From positions 310,001 to 374,000 of the forward strand of contig MPMM01000001.1 of the NCBI GenBank assembly GCA_002238505.1: a stretch of 64,000 nucleotides of DNA. The letters run 5' to 3'. A program made the translations under genes and the position numbers. Positions 42,835 through 52,068 of this stretch are shown here, one piece after another (position 1 is the first letter of the stretch; every line of letters begins with the position of its first letter). The DNA is from SAR202 cluster bacterium bin22 (GTDB taxonomy: Bacteria; Chloroflexota; Dehalococcoidia; Lucifugimonadales; UBA3495). Below the pieces are notes generated by a model. It had not been told where the DNA came from. It did not search any database and saw only the letters and a list, made by a program, of their open reading frames with translations.

Positions 42835-43103
42835 CTGAAGTCACGTTGTGGCAATTAACCAGCCATGCTGAATCTGTTCAGAAGGTAATCCAATACGGAC
42901 TGTATGAGGCAAAGAGGCCATATCGATTCTAGTTTCTGCATTTCCGGGTGTCAATTGAAGCGTCTGATGAAGGCCGCAAGGGGGCCGATCTTGAATGACG
43001 ACCACCGCTATGTTCCGCCCATACTCCGTACCTCGTTCTTCCGGCGGGGCACCCGTTTCTGTGCTAATATATGTGGCAGCCGCTCACATAGAGGTGACAA
43101 GAC

Positions 43104-45581
43104 ATGACATCCGCGCCCCGACAGGTTGAACTTCGCTACAATCCGGTCGAAATAGACCGGAAGTGGCAGGAACGGTGGGCAAAGGACAACCTGTACCGTG
43201 TGGACGACGACGATACCCGACCAAAGTGGTACGACTTGACCATGTACCCATATCCGTCGGGTGACCTCCATATTGGCCATTGGTACGCCATGGCTCCTTC
43301 CGATTGCCACGCGCGCTTCCGTCGCATGCAAGGCTACAACGTGCTTCACCCCATCGGATTTGATGCCTTTGGCCTTCCTGCCGAAAATGCTGCTATCAGC
43401 CGTGGCATCCACCCATATGGCTGGACAATGAGCAACATCGAGAATATGCGGGAACAGCTCAGGTCCATTGGCGCAATTTACGATTGGGACAGGGAGGTAA
43501 TTTGTTGCCAACCTGAGTACTACCGTTGGAATCAGTGGTTCTTCCTCAAGTTCCTGGAACACGGGCTGGCCTACAGGACCAACGCCCCCGTTGTCTGGTG
43601 CCCCTCGTGCCAGACCGTGCTGGCCAATGAACAGGTGCTCAACGGAAGTTGCGAACGTTGCAGCGCGGTAGTTACACGCAGGGACCTGGAACAATGGTTC
43701 TTGAAGATTACTGACTATGCCGACGAACTGCTGGACTTTGGCGGCCTCGTTGAGTGGCCGGAAAAAATTCTGACGATGCAGCGGAACTGGGTTGGCCGAA
43801 GCGAGGGTGTCGAAATCAGCTTTGACATTTCCCTCAATGGACTGGATGAGAAGGAAATCCGAACCTTCACAACCCGCATTGACACTATATTCGGCGTTAC
43901 GTTCCTGGTGCTGGCGCCCGAACATCCCCTGGTGCCTAAGTTGACCACTGATGAACAAAGGGAGCAGGTGGAGGCTTACGTAACCCAGGCCAGGCAGACG
44001 TCGGAAATTGAACGGCTCTCCACCGATAAGGAAAAGACAGGCGTGCCGCTGGGCAGTTTCGCTGTTAATCGGCTTAACGGCGAGCGAATTCCCATCTACA
44101 CCGCCGATTACGTTCTGACCACCTACGGTACTGGCGCAGTGATGGGCGTACCCGCTCACGATGAACGGGACTATGATTTTGCCCGCAAGTACGGTTTACC
44201 GGTTCGGGTCGTAATTGCCCCAATAGACTGGGATGGTTCGGAGCCCACGGAAGCACACATTGGGCCCGGATTTATGACTAATTCGGGCAAGTACGAGGGC
44301 ATGACCGACGAGGAAGGCAAGGCCGCCATTGCCGTAAATGTGGAATCCAACGGGTGGGGCCACCGTACTACCTCCTACAGGTTGAGGGACTGGCTGATTT
44401 CCCGCCAGAGGTACTGGGGCACGCCCATCCCCATCGTTTATTGCGATACCTGCGGAATAGTGCCGGTGCCGGAAGATGAACTGCCCGTATTGCTGCCGGA
44501 GGACGCCGAGTTCAAGCCTACGGGGGAATCCCCGCTGGCGGAACACGAAGCCTTTCGAAATACGACCTGCCCCCGCTGCCAGGGTCCCGGACGTCGGGAA
44601 ACTGACACCATGGACACCTTCGTGGATTCGTCCTGGTATATGCTCCGGTACACTTGTCCCAAATTTGAGGGCGGCCCGTATGTGCCGGATATTTTGAAGC
44701 AGTGGCTTCCGGTGGACCAGTACACGGGCGGGGCCGAACATGCGGTGATGCACCTGCTCTATGCGCGGTTTTTCATCAAGGCGATGCGGGACATAGGATT
44801 GCTTGACTTTGATGAACCTTTCCTGCGTCTATTCAACCAGGGAGTGATCCTCGGCAACGATCATGAGAAGATGAGCAAGAGCCGGGGCAACGTGGTAAAC
44901 CCGGATGAGGTAGTTGGCGTTATGGGCGCCGATGCAGTCCGCTGCTTCCTGATGTTCATTGGCCCCTGGGACCAGGGTGGGCCCTGGAGCGACGTCGGCA
45001 TCAACGGTGTGGCCCGCTGGCTGAATCGCGTCTGGGCCTTGGTGGAACGCAACCCCGACGACCTGGCAACCGGCACGCCGGACTCCCAGGCAGTTAGAGA
45101 TACGCTGCGCATATTGCATCAGACTATGCGCAAGTGCCACGCTGACCTGGACCGGTTCAAGTTCAACACCGCCATCGCGGCGCTGATGGAACTGGTAAAT
45201 CACCTGAGCAAGGTTTGGGCTGAAGCCAGCGTGGACCCGGACACCTGGCGGGAGTGTATTGAGAAGTTCCTGTTGATGCTGGCGCCAATAGCCCCTCATA
45301 TTTCCGAGGAGATGTGGGAGAGGACGGGCCATGCTTACAGCATCCACCAGCAGAATTTCCCTGAATGGGATGAGTCTTTGGCGGCCGATGAAACCATTAC
45401 TCTTGTGGTGCAGGTCAATGGCAAGGTGAGAGACCGGATCGAGGTTCCTGCCAATATTGACGAGTCCACCGCCAATGAACTTGCCTTGTCCAGTTCGAAA
45501 GTGCAGCCCTATACCGAGGGCAAAGTGGTGGACAAGGCCATCTATGTTCCGGGGCGCCTGGTGAACGTGGTAGTAGTCTAG
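43104..45581 (+). CDS. leuS: Leucyl-tRNA synthetase
   Basis: This class I synthetase charges tRNA-Leu. The 825-residue protein has the HIGH motif in PSGDLHIGHWYAM, KMSKS in NDHEKMSKSRGNVVNPDE, a zinc-type insert (CPSC...CERC) and the editing domain (TYGTGAVMGVPAHDERDYDFA). Length is standard. The 269-base region upstream, divergent from trkH, has a TAATAT element at 43064-43069 but no T-box motif. Confidence 0.97.
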   Translation: MTSAPRQVELRYNPVEIDRKWQERWAKDNLYRVDDDDTRPKWYDLTMYPYPSGDLHIGHWYAMAPSDCHARFRRMQGYNVLHPIGFDAFGLPAENAAISRGIHPYGWTMSNIENMREQLRSIGAIYDWDREVICCQPEYYRWNQWFFLKFLEHGLAYRTNAPVVWCPSCQTVLANEQVLNGSCERCSAVVTRRDLEQWFLKITDYADELLDFGGLVEWPEKILTMQRNWVGRSEGVEISFDISLNGLDEKEIRTFTTRIDTIFGVTFLVLAPEHPLVPKLTTDEQREQVEAYVTQARQTSEIERLSTDKEKTGVPLGSFAVNRLNGERIPIYTADYVLTTYGTGAVMGVPAHDERDYDFARKYGLPVRVVIAPIDWDGSEPTEAHIGPGFMTNSGKYEGMTDEEGKAAIAVNVESNGWGHRTTSYRLRDWLISRQRYWGTPIPIVYCDTCGIVPVPEDELPVLLPEDAEFKPTGESPLAEHEAFRNTTCPRCQGPGRRETDTMDTFVDSSWYMLRYTCPKFEGGPYVPDILKQWLPVDQYTGGAEHAVMHLLYARFFIKAMRDIGLLDFDEPFLRLFNQGVILGNDHEKMSKSRGNVVNPDEVVGVMGADAVRCFLMFIGPWDQGGPWSDVGINGVARWLNRVWALVERNPDDLATGTPDSQAVRDTLRILHQTMRKCHADLDRFKFNTAIAALMELVNHLSKVWAEASVDPDTWRECIEKFLLMLAPIAPHISEEMWERTGHAYSIHQQNFPEWDESLAADETITLVVQVNGKVRDRIEVPANIDESTANELALSSSKVQPYTEGKVVDKAIYVPGRLVNVVVV

Positions 45582-45629
45582 GGTGGACAGTTTTGATGCC
45601 TGTTTTGGTTAGCAAGAACTAAGGGATAG

Positions 45630-46283
45630 TTGATGACGCTGGTCCAGAAGTATGCGCTCCTGCCCGAGGAGATTGACCGCCAGAGCCTGGAGATGGTCCA
45701 GTTGGACTTGCCAGCAGGCTTGCAACTGGGAAATGATGAGCATTATGTACTTTGCCGGATAGTGCGGGCCGAGGGTGACCCTGCCATCGCGGAAATGGTC
45801 CGCTTCAGTGATGGCGCAGTTGAACGGGGGTTGGAAGCCATAAGGGCGGGCAGGGAAGTCGTTACCGATGTTCGCATGGTGGAGATGGGGATATCCAAGG
45901 CTCTACTGCGGCGAAGGTCAGTGTCAACCCGATGCCTGATTGACGCGCCGGAAGTGGCAACCCGGGCCGAACGGGAAGGAACTACACGGTCGGTGGCGGC
46001 CGTCAGGGAACTGGCCCCTCACGTTGGGGGTGCCGTCGTCGCAGTTGGCAACGCGCCCACTGCTCTGCTGGCCCTTTTGGATATGGTGGATTCGGGGGAG
46101 GTTACCCCGGCTCTGGTCATTGGAATGCCAGTGGGATTTGTGGCTTGCCCTGAGTCCAAGGAAGAACTGGTAAAGCGGGACATTCCTTACATAACAATCC
46201 TGGGACGCCGGGGCGGGAGTTCTGCCGCCGCGGCCACGGTCAATGCGCTCCTGGAGCTGGCCGGTTCGCAGGCAGCAGGGTAG
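45630..46283 (+). CDS. cbiC: Cobalt-precorrin-8 methylmutase
   Basis: CbiC/CobH moves the C11 methyl group to C12 to form cobyrinate. The 217-residue protein has VVTDVRMVEMGISK, AVVAVGNAPTALLALL and LVIGMPVGFVACPESKEEL, all family motifs. The usual catalytic His in the R-x-x-H-x-x-x-D segment is Arg here (Arg46 in CRIVRAEGDP, codon CGG). It opens an eight-gene anaerobic-type cobalamin operon. Confidence 0.93.
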   Translation: MMTLVQKYALLPEEIDRQSLEMVQLDLPAGLQLGNDEHYVLCRIVRAEGDPAIAEMVRFSDGAVERGLEAIRAGREVVTDVRMVEMGISKALLRRRSVSTRCLIDAPEVATRAEREGTTRSVAAVRELAPHVGGAVVAVGNAPTALLALLDMVDSGEVTPALVIGMPVGFVACPESKEELVKRDIPYITILGRRGGSSAAAATVNALLELAGSQAAG

Positions 46284-46305
46284 TTCGACATAAGGAGATT
46301 GTCGA

Positions 46306-47259
46306 TTGAATCGGCAGATGGCCGTTGGGCAAGGAGAACACTTGAACGAAACCAAAGCATCGTGGGGCGTGATTCTCCTGGGGCATGGCAGCCAGCGTGG
46401 CGCCAGTCCCCGGGAATGTTCCTGTGCCTGGCAACAGCCTGCCCAAGACGAAGGCAATAACGGTAGTGGGAGTGGCTCTGTCGCCGACTTGCCTGGGTGG
46501 CCGGTCTGGTGCCGCCGCTGCCCCAACACGCCCCAGGGTCTGGGCGAAGTGGCCCAGCGTTTGCAGGACAGGCTGGGAGTGGAGCGCGCGAATGTCATGC
46601 TTTCCTGCCTGGAATTTATCGAACCATTCCCAGACGAAGCGGTAAGGTTACTGTCCCAGCAGGGCATGAATCGGGTGGTGATGTTGCCCTATCTTTTAGG
46701 ACACGGTAAACACGCCACGGTGGAAATGGACGAAATGCTGGAAGAAGTACGGGCCCAGTCGCCCCAGGTTGAGCTTCTGCTTGCCGATGGCCTGGGGGCG
46801 GACCCCCGACTGGCGGAGTTAATTGTTGACCGCATCAACAGCATGGGCGAAGCCGCGCCTGTGCCGCAGGATGGGGTGCCCGTTGGCATTCTGCTGGTAA
46901 AGGCTGGCACCCGAACTCAATACGACGATTGCCTGTGGCTGGCCGAACTGGGAAGAATGGTAGAGTCCCGTATGGGGGAAGGATATGCCGTAGATGTGGC
47001 CCAGTCCCACTATGGCGACCCTACGATGGAGTTTGCTGCAGCCCGACTGGTGGACGAACGCGGAGTCAAGAGCATTATCTGCGCGCCCTACATCTTTTTC
47101 CCCGGACTCATCCTTACCCGAAACGTTCTTGGAACCCTGGACCAATTGCGGGAAGTGTATCCAGCGGTTTCCATGGTGGTTGCGCCTCCCTTGGGCGTAG
47201 ATGACAGGTTGATTGACGTCGCCGCCGACCGGGTACGCGAGGTTTGGGGCGAGGACTGA
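46306..47259 (+). CDS. cbiX: Sirohydrochlorin cobaltochelatase, CbiX type with Cys-rich insert
   Basis: CbiX inserts cobalt into sirohydrochlorin. The 317-residue protein has two chelatase-like halves. The first keeps the metal-site His residues (LLGHGSQR and YLLGHGKHA). The second is degenerate (LLVKAGTR replaces the GHGSR motif, and FFPGLIL the second His). An insertion near 36-75 carries four cysteines (ECSCAW and WCRRCP) that could bind a metal or Fe-S cluster. The TTG at 46306 behind AAGGAG is chosen; a second TTG at 46342 also has a ribosome-like site. Confidence 0.88.
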   Translation: MNRQMAVGQGEHLNETKASWGVILLGHGSQRGASPRECSCAWQQPAQDEGNNGSGSGSVADLPGWPVWCRRCPNTPQGLGEVAQRLQDRLGVERANVMLSCLEFIEPFPDEAVRLLSQQGMNRVVMLPYLLGHGKHATVEMDEMLEEVRAQSPQVELLLADGLGADPRLAELIVDRINSMGEAAPVPQDGVPVGILLVKAGTRTQYDDCLWLAELGRMVESRMGEGYAVDVAQSHYGDPTMEFAAARLVDERGVKSIICAPYIFFPGLILTRNVLGTLDQLREVYPAVSMVVAPPLGVDDRLIDVAADRVREVWGED

Positions 47260-47283
47260 ATACTTCAGGCTTTTGATTAAGTA

Positions 47284-48517
47284 ATGACCGACGATCCAGA
47301 AATACAGGAAAGGCCGGAAAGCGACTACAGTCGTCAAACTGTACGTCGCCGGCAATTGCGCACCGGTTACACCACCGGTTCTTGCGCGTCGGCCGCTGCC
47401 AAGGCGGCAGTTCAGAGCTTATTGTCCGGAGAACCGGTAACGCAGGTTACGATTCACCTGCCAGTGGGCGAGGACGTTACGTTTCAGGTTCATCGCTGCC
47501 AAAGGGAACCGGAGGGTGACAGCGTCACTTGTTCGGTGATCAAGGACGGCGGCGACGATCCGGACGTGACCCACGGCGCCGAGATTTGCGCCACTGTCCG
47601 GCGCGATGCCACTCTGGACGGCGAAGGCGTTCGCATTGTCGGTGGCCCCGGGGTCGGCACAGTGACCCGCCCGGGCACAGGGATAGAGGTCGGGGAACCG
47701 GCTGTAACCAGGGTGCCGCGGCGTATGATAGCAGAATCCGTAGGCCAGGCATCAGTTGACCAGGGTCTCGAATCCGATGCGGGATTTGTTGTCCAAATAT
47801 CGGTGCCCGGTGGCGAAGAAATTGCCAAGAAGACCACTAACTCCAGGCTGGGCGTCCTCAACGGGATTTCCATCCTGGGAAGCACCGGCGTGGTCCAGCC
47901 CTTTTCTACGGCGGGCTGGCGGGGCGCGGCGCCCCCCTCCGTCGCCGTGGCGGCGCCCCGTCCCCCTTGCAATCGACGTGGCCGCCACAAACGATGTGCC
48001 TTACCTGGTATTGTCCACCGGCACCCGCAGTGAGGAATACGCCAGAAATCACCTTGATTTGCCCGACATGGCTTACGTCGAGGCTGGGATTTTCAGCGGG
48101 CCGGCAATGAAGCGCTGTGTAATGCGGAACGTGGGGAGGGCCGCCCACGTAGGTATGGTAGGCAAGCTGTCCAAGATGGCCATGGGTTACTTCGTGACCC
48201 ACGTGGCGGGAAACCAGGTGGATACCGGATTCCTGGCAGAGCTGGCGGCTCAGTGCGGCGCCTCCGAAGATATCCAGGAAGAGATCCGTGGGGCCAGCAG
48301 TGCCCGTCACTTCCAGGAAATTGCCCAGGCTAATGGATTGCTCTCCGTCTTTCCGCTGATGTGCCGGATGGTCTGCGACGAAAGCCGTAAACAGCTGGGC
48401 GATGATGCCGATGCCCTGGTTGTCGATGTTCTGTGCTTTGATTTTGAGGGAAATCTGCTGGGTCACGCCTCTACTTCCGAGGAAGGGGTGCCCCTGGTAG
48501 CTGGCGCCGGAGCCTGA
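47284..48517 (+). CDS. cbiD: Cobalt-precorrin-5B C1-methyltransferase, frameshifted
   Basis: CbiD methylates C1 in the anaerobic corrin pathway. The N-terminal part (LRTGYTTGSCASAAAKAA, then GISILGSTGVVQPFST) is in one frame from ATG 47284. The C-terminal part (AIDVAATNDVPYLVLSTG, AGIFSGPAMKRCV, GMVGKLSKMAMG) continues in the +1 frame to the stop at 48517. The switch lies in a nearly pure G/C stretch at about 47920-47967. That stretch contains two copies of GCGGCGCCCC (47926-47935 and 47950-47959) and C-runs of six and five, and seems to add about ten residues not in the family. Removing one C restores a single frame. It may be a sequence error, slippage or a true disruption. Confidence 0.85.
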
Positions 48518-48580
48518 GCTGTACAAATCCTCCGGATTTTCGTCTGGGAATACTGTAGGAATTGCGCAGATAAGAAGGTA

Positions 48581-49219
48581 ATGTCGGGATTGAAACGTAC
48601 CTTGGGCCTGAGGGACGAGGAGTTTGAGCAACGTCGGCCCCTCCGTGGCCAGATTACTAAGCGAGAGGTTCGGGCGGTCAGTCTCTATTGCCTGGGTTTG
48701 CGGCCGGATAGCGTTGTTTGGGACATCGGGGCGGGAACCGGGTCCGTCTCTGTGGAGGCCGCAACTATTGCTTATCAAGGCAGGGTTTTTGCTATAGAGC
48801 GGGATTCAGAGAGCTTGCCGCTTTTGTCGGCGAATATTGGTCGCTACAGCGCCGGCAACGTGAAAATTGTAGAGGGCAAAGCTCCCGAATCTATGGCTGA
48901 CCTGCCGGATCCCGATTCCGTATTTATTGGAGGAAGCGGAGGCGAACTGTTTTCCATATTGCAGGAATGCGCGACCCGGCTCAGAGCCGATGGCCGAATC
49001 GTAGCTAATTTCGCCACGCTGGAAAGGACTAACGATACATACCAATGGTTCCGGAAGAGAGAATTTCAGGCCGAAATCAGCATGATAAACGCGGCTCGGA
49101 GCAAACCAATGCCCGATGGGTCGGTGCGGTTGGAAGCTCTGAACCCCGTTTTCGTAGTATGCGCGTGGAGGGATTGTCCGTCTTTAGAGGACGAGGCAGA
49201 TGAGCACCGAAGAAATTAA
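48581..49219 (+). CDS. cbiT: Cobalt-precorrin-6B C15-methyltransferase (decarboxylating)
   Basis: CbiT methylates C15 and decarboxylates the C12 acetate side chain. The 212-residue Rossmann methyltransferase has GQITKREVRAVSL, the SAM loop VWDIGAGTGSVSVEAA, and FIGGSGGEL. It is not fused to CbiE, and no cbiE is visible in this operon. Its end overlaps the next gene by 20 bases. Confidence 0.92.
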   Translation: MSGLKRTLGLRDEEFEQRRPLRGQITKREVRAVSLYCLGLRPDSVVWDIGAGTGSVSVEAATIAYQGRVFAIERDSESLPLLSANIGRYSAGNVKIVEGKAPESMADLPDPDSVFIGGSGGELFSILQECATRLRADGRIVANFATLERTNDTYQWFRKREFQAEISMINAARSKPMPDGSVRLEALNPVFVVCAWRDCPSLEDEADEHRRN

Positions 49220-49925
49220 TCCTAACTATGGCTGCCTGTATGGCATAGGCGTCGGTCCCGGTGACCCGGAACTGGTTACGATAAAGGCACAGCGGGTTTT
49301 GGCCAGCGTACCCATAATTTGCGCGCCTCATGCCGACACCAGCCGGGACAGTTATGCCCTGTCCATCGCACGCCGCTTCATTGATACCGAACGGCAGGAA
49401 TTGCTGCGCTTTGGATTCCCTACTGATGATGCCGAAGCCGCTTCCCGGGTATGGGAGACGGCGGCCGACTCGCTGGCAGAGCGCCTGAAGGAAGGTCAGG
49501 ACGTCGCGTTCATAACCGAAGGTGACCCTATGCTCTTCAGCACGTTCTCTTACGTGCTGGAAAGCATACGCACCAACCACCCCGACATCGCCGTTGAGAT
49601 CATTCCCGGCGTTTCTTCGGTGATGGCCGCTGCGGCGCGAGCCAGCCTTCCCCTGGTAACCCACGGCCAGCGCCTGGCCATTCTGCCGGCGGTCTATGGC
49701 ATTGATGATCTGCGCGAAGCCATAGCCAACTACGATACGATTGTCTTGATGAAGGTCAACCGGGTGCTCCTGGACGCCCTGGCCAACCTGGAAAGCCTGG
49801 GGCTGGCCGGCAAGGGCATTTACGTGCGGCGGGCTACAACTGAGAGTGAGCAGGTGGTACAGGACCTGCATCAACTGACTGAAGAGGACCTGGACTATTT
49901 CTCCCTACTGATTATCAAAAGGTGA
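49200..49925 (+). CDS. cbiL: Cobalt-precorrin-2 C20-methyltransferase
   Basis: This 241-residue tetrapyrrole methylase has YGIGVGPGDPELVTIKA at the N-terminus, EGDPMLFSTFSYVLE and IIPGVSSVMAAAA, which match CbiL/CobI and not the later methylases. It overlaps cbiT and is followed four bases later by cbiF. Confidence 0.9.
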   Translation: MSTEEINPNYGCLYGIGVGPGDPELVTIKAQRVLASVPIICAPHADTSRDSYALSIARRFIDTERQELLRFGFPTDDAEAASRVWETAADSLAERLKEGQDVAFITEGDPMLFSTFSYVLESIRTNHPDIAVEIIPGVSSVMAAAARASLPLVTHGQRLAILPAVYGIDDLREAIANYDTIVLMKVNRVLLDALANLESLGLAGKGIYVRRATTESEQVVQDLHQLTEEDLDYFSLLIIKR

Positions 49926-49929
49926 AACT

Positions 49930-50796
49930 ATGGCAGCAGGCAAGGTTTACTTCATAGGCGGGGGCCCCGGCGACCCCGAGTTGCTTACCCTTAAGGCAAA
50001 GAGGCTCATCGAGATCGCGGACGTGGTGATTTACGCCGATTCCCTGGTTCATCCCTCTATAGTCGCTTTCGCCCGGGAAGGCGCCGAGGTTTACGGCAGC
50101 AAGGACATGAACCTGGACGAAATTATGGAGGTCACCCTGGATGCCGCCGCCGATGGCAAGTCGGTGGCCCGCATCCAAAGCGGTGATCCTTCAGTGTACG
50201 GGGCCATGCTGGAGCAGATGCGGGTCCTGGAAGGCGCCGGAGTGGACTACGAAATTATCCCCGGCGTCAGCGCCGCCTTTGCCGCCGCTGCCAAATTGAA
50301 GGCCGAGCTGACTGTTCCAGATGTAACCCAGACCATCATCATGACCCGGGCGCAGGGTCGTATTGCCATGCCTCCAAAGGAGCAGCTTCGGGATCTGGCT
50401 GCCCACGGCTGCAGCCTGATTATTTTCCTGGGAATTACCCGGATGCCTCGCATAGTTCGCGACCTCGAGGCCGCCGGTTACGCCAAGGATACCCCTGTCG
50501 CTATTGCTTACCGGGTAGGCTGGGAGGACGAACAGTTCATCCGTGGCACTCTGGAAGACATTTCGGCCAAGGTGCGGGAGGCCAAGATAACCCGTCAGGC
50601 CCTGATTTTTGTCGGGAAGGCTGTGGACCCCGACCTGCGTGACCCGTCCCTTGTCTCGGACGAGGAATTCGCTACTTCGCACCTCTATTCAGGCAGCTAT
50701 ACTCACCTCTTCCGCCGGTCCCGCAACCGCGACGCTGCAGGTGAAGGCGCTGACTTGTCGCCGGCCGGCGCTGGCAGCCAGGTGGACGGGGACTGA
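49930..50796 (+). CDS. cbiF: Cobalt-precorrin-4 C11-methyltransferase
   Basis: This 288-residue tetrapyrrole methylase has VYFIGGGPGDPELLTLKA, VIYADSLVHPSI, RIQSGDPSVYGAMLEQ and IIPGVSAAFAAAA, the CbiF/CobM pattern. About 30 C-terminal residues beyond the methylase domain are polar and variable. The cbiG gene follows after 48 bases and hydrolyses the product step's lactone. Confidence 0.92.
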   Translation: MAAGKVYFIGGGPGDPELLTLKAKRLIEIADVVIYADSLVHPSIVAFAREGAEVYGSKDMNLDEIMEVTLDAAADGKSVARIQSGDPSVYGAMLEQMRVLEGAGVDYEIIPGVSAAFAAAAKLKAELTVPDVTQTIIMTRAQGRIAMPPKEQLRDLAAHGCSLIIFLGITRMPRIVRDLEAAGYAKDTPVAIAYRVGWEDEQFIRGTLEDISAKVREAKITRQALIFVGKAVDPDLRDPSLVSDEEFATSHLYSGSYTHLFRRSRNRDAAGEGADLSPAGAGSQVDGD

Positions 50797-50844
50797 TTCA
50801 GACCTCGGGACTCTCTCGAGTTTCAGCCAGCACGTGAATTTTCG

Positions 50845-52035
50845 ATGGACAGTGTTACTGCAGATGCGCCGAAGACTGCGCTGGTGGCCGTGTCCAGAGA
50901 TGGCGTGACCCTGGCCTCTCTACTGGCATCCCAGTTGCCTGGTGCGGTTTCTTTGCACGTCGTGGACAGGTATGCCCAACAGGTTCCCCCCGAGCAAAGC
51001 GACAGGGTGGAAACCTTTCCTCTCCCTTTGAGACCGGTAGTAAGCCGCCTGTTTGAACACTCTCATCGTCTTGTCTTGTTCCTGCCTGTGGGGGCGGCGG
51101 TCCGCCTGATTTCACACCTTATGCAACACAAGCATCATGATCCAGCCGTTGTTTGTGTAGATGATGCCGGTCGCTTTGCGGTCAGCCTGCTGTCAGGTCA
51201 CGTAGGCGGCGCAGATGCTTTGGCGCAGAAAGTTGCCTCGATACTGGGCGCTACCGCCGTCATTACTTCCGCTTCACACGTAAAGAACACTCTCGCAGTT
51301 GACCTGTTGGGAGCGGAATTCGGGTGGCAGTTGGAGTCAGACCCGACCACAATTACCCGGGTGAGCGCTGCAGTGGTAAACGGTGATCTGGTCGGGGTTT
51401 ACCAGGATGCGGGTCAACGCAGTTGGCTGAATTCGGAAACTTCAGGCGCAGCGAATTTAAGCTCGTTCCCGGCTATTTCAGAATTGATCAGTGCGGGGTG
51501 TTCGGCCGCGTTGTTGATCAGCGACCGGGAGAGTGTTCAAGAAGAGGCTCGCGGTTTGAATTTGCAGGGAATTCCTTCCGTAGTCTATAGGCCCAGGAGC
51601 CTGGTGGTTGGAATGGGATGCCGCCGGGGCGTGGCTGCCCAGCACCTGGAAGATCTGTTTGTCACCTCCTTGCAGGCCGCCGATTTGTCGGTAAAGAGTG
51701 TCAAATGCATTGCAACCGCTGACATAAAACGAGACGAGGAAGGTCTTATCGAACTGGCAGGGACGTACGGCATTCCCCTGGTATGTTACGGCGCCGACGA
51801 CCTCAACGGCGTCTTTGAGAGGAATGTATTTGCTGAAAGCACCGCAGATGCCGAGGAGCGGGATAATCTTATGGATGGCATGCCCACTCCTTCGGCAGTA
51901 GCCCACGGATTGCTGGGAGTATGGGGTGTTTCAGAGCCGGCGGCGCTGCTGGCTTCCGGCGCGGACCGCCTCCTCTTGACTCGCCAGAAAACAGACCGGG
52001 CCACTCTTTCCGTGGCTCGAATACCTTTCGATTAA
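50845..52035 (+). CDS. cbiG: Cobalt-precorrin-5A hydrolase
   Basis: CbiG opens the delta-lactone ring and releases acetaldehyde. The 396-residue protein has the N-terminal/mid motif LFLPVGAAVRLI, VVCVDDAGRFAVSLLSGHVGGA, and the C-terminal domain beginning SLVVGMGCRRGV, with IPLVCYGADDLN. Both domains are complete. Confidence 0.91.
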   Translation: MDSVTADAPKTALVAVSRDGVTLASLLASQLPGAVSLHVVDRYAQQVPPEQSDRVETFPLPLRPVVSRLFEHSHRLVLFLPVGAAVRLISHLMQHKHHDPAVVCVDDAGRFAVSLLSGHVGGADALAQKVASILGATAVITSASHVKNTLAVDLLGAEFGWQLESDPTTITRVSAAVVNGDLVGVYQDAGQRSWLNSETSGAANLSSFPAISELISAGCSAALLISDRESVQEEARGLNLQGIPSVVYRPRSLVVGMGCRRGVAAQHLEDLFVTSLQAADLSVKSVKCIATADIKRDEEGLIELAGTYGIPLVCYGADDLNGVFERNVFAESTADAEERDNLMDGMPTPSAVAHGLLGVWGVSEPAALLASGADRLLLTRQKTDRATLSVARIPFD

Positions 52036-52068
52036 CCTGACTCAAGCAAATTTATTGGGAATATATCT

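Noticed and set aside
42835-43103. A T-box riboswitch upstream of leuS
   Set aside because: No T-box antiterminator consensus and no terminator hairpin with a T-run seen in the leader.
45582-45629. A cobalamin riboswitch before the cbi operon
   Set aside because: The leuS-cbiC gap is only 48 bases, and no B12-box-like sequence was seen before cbiC, the BtuF-like gene or the flavin reductase gene.
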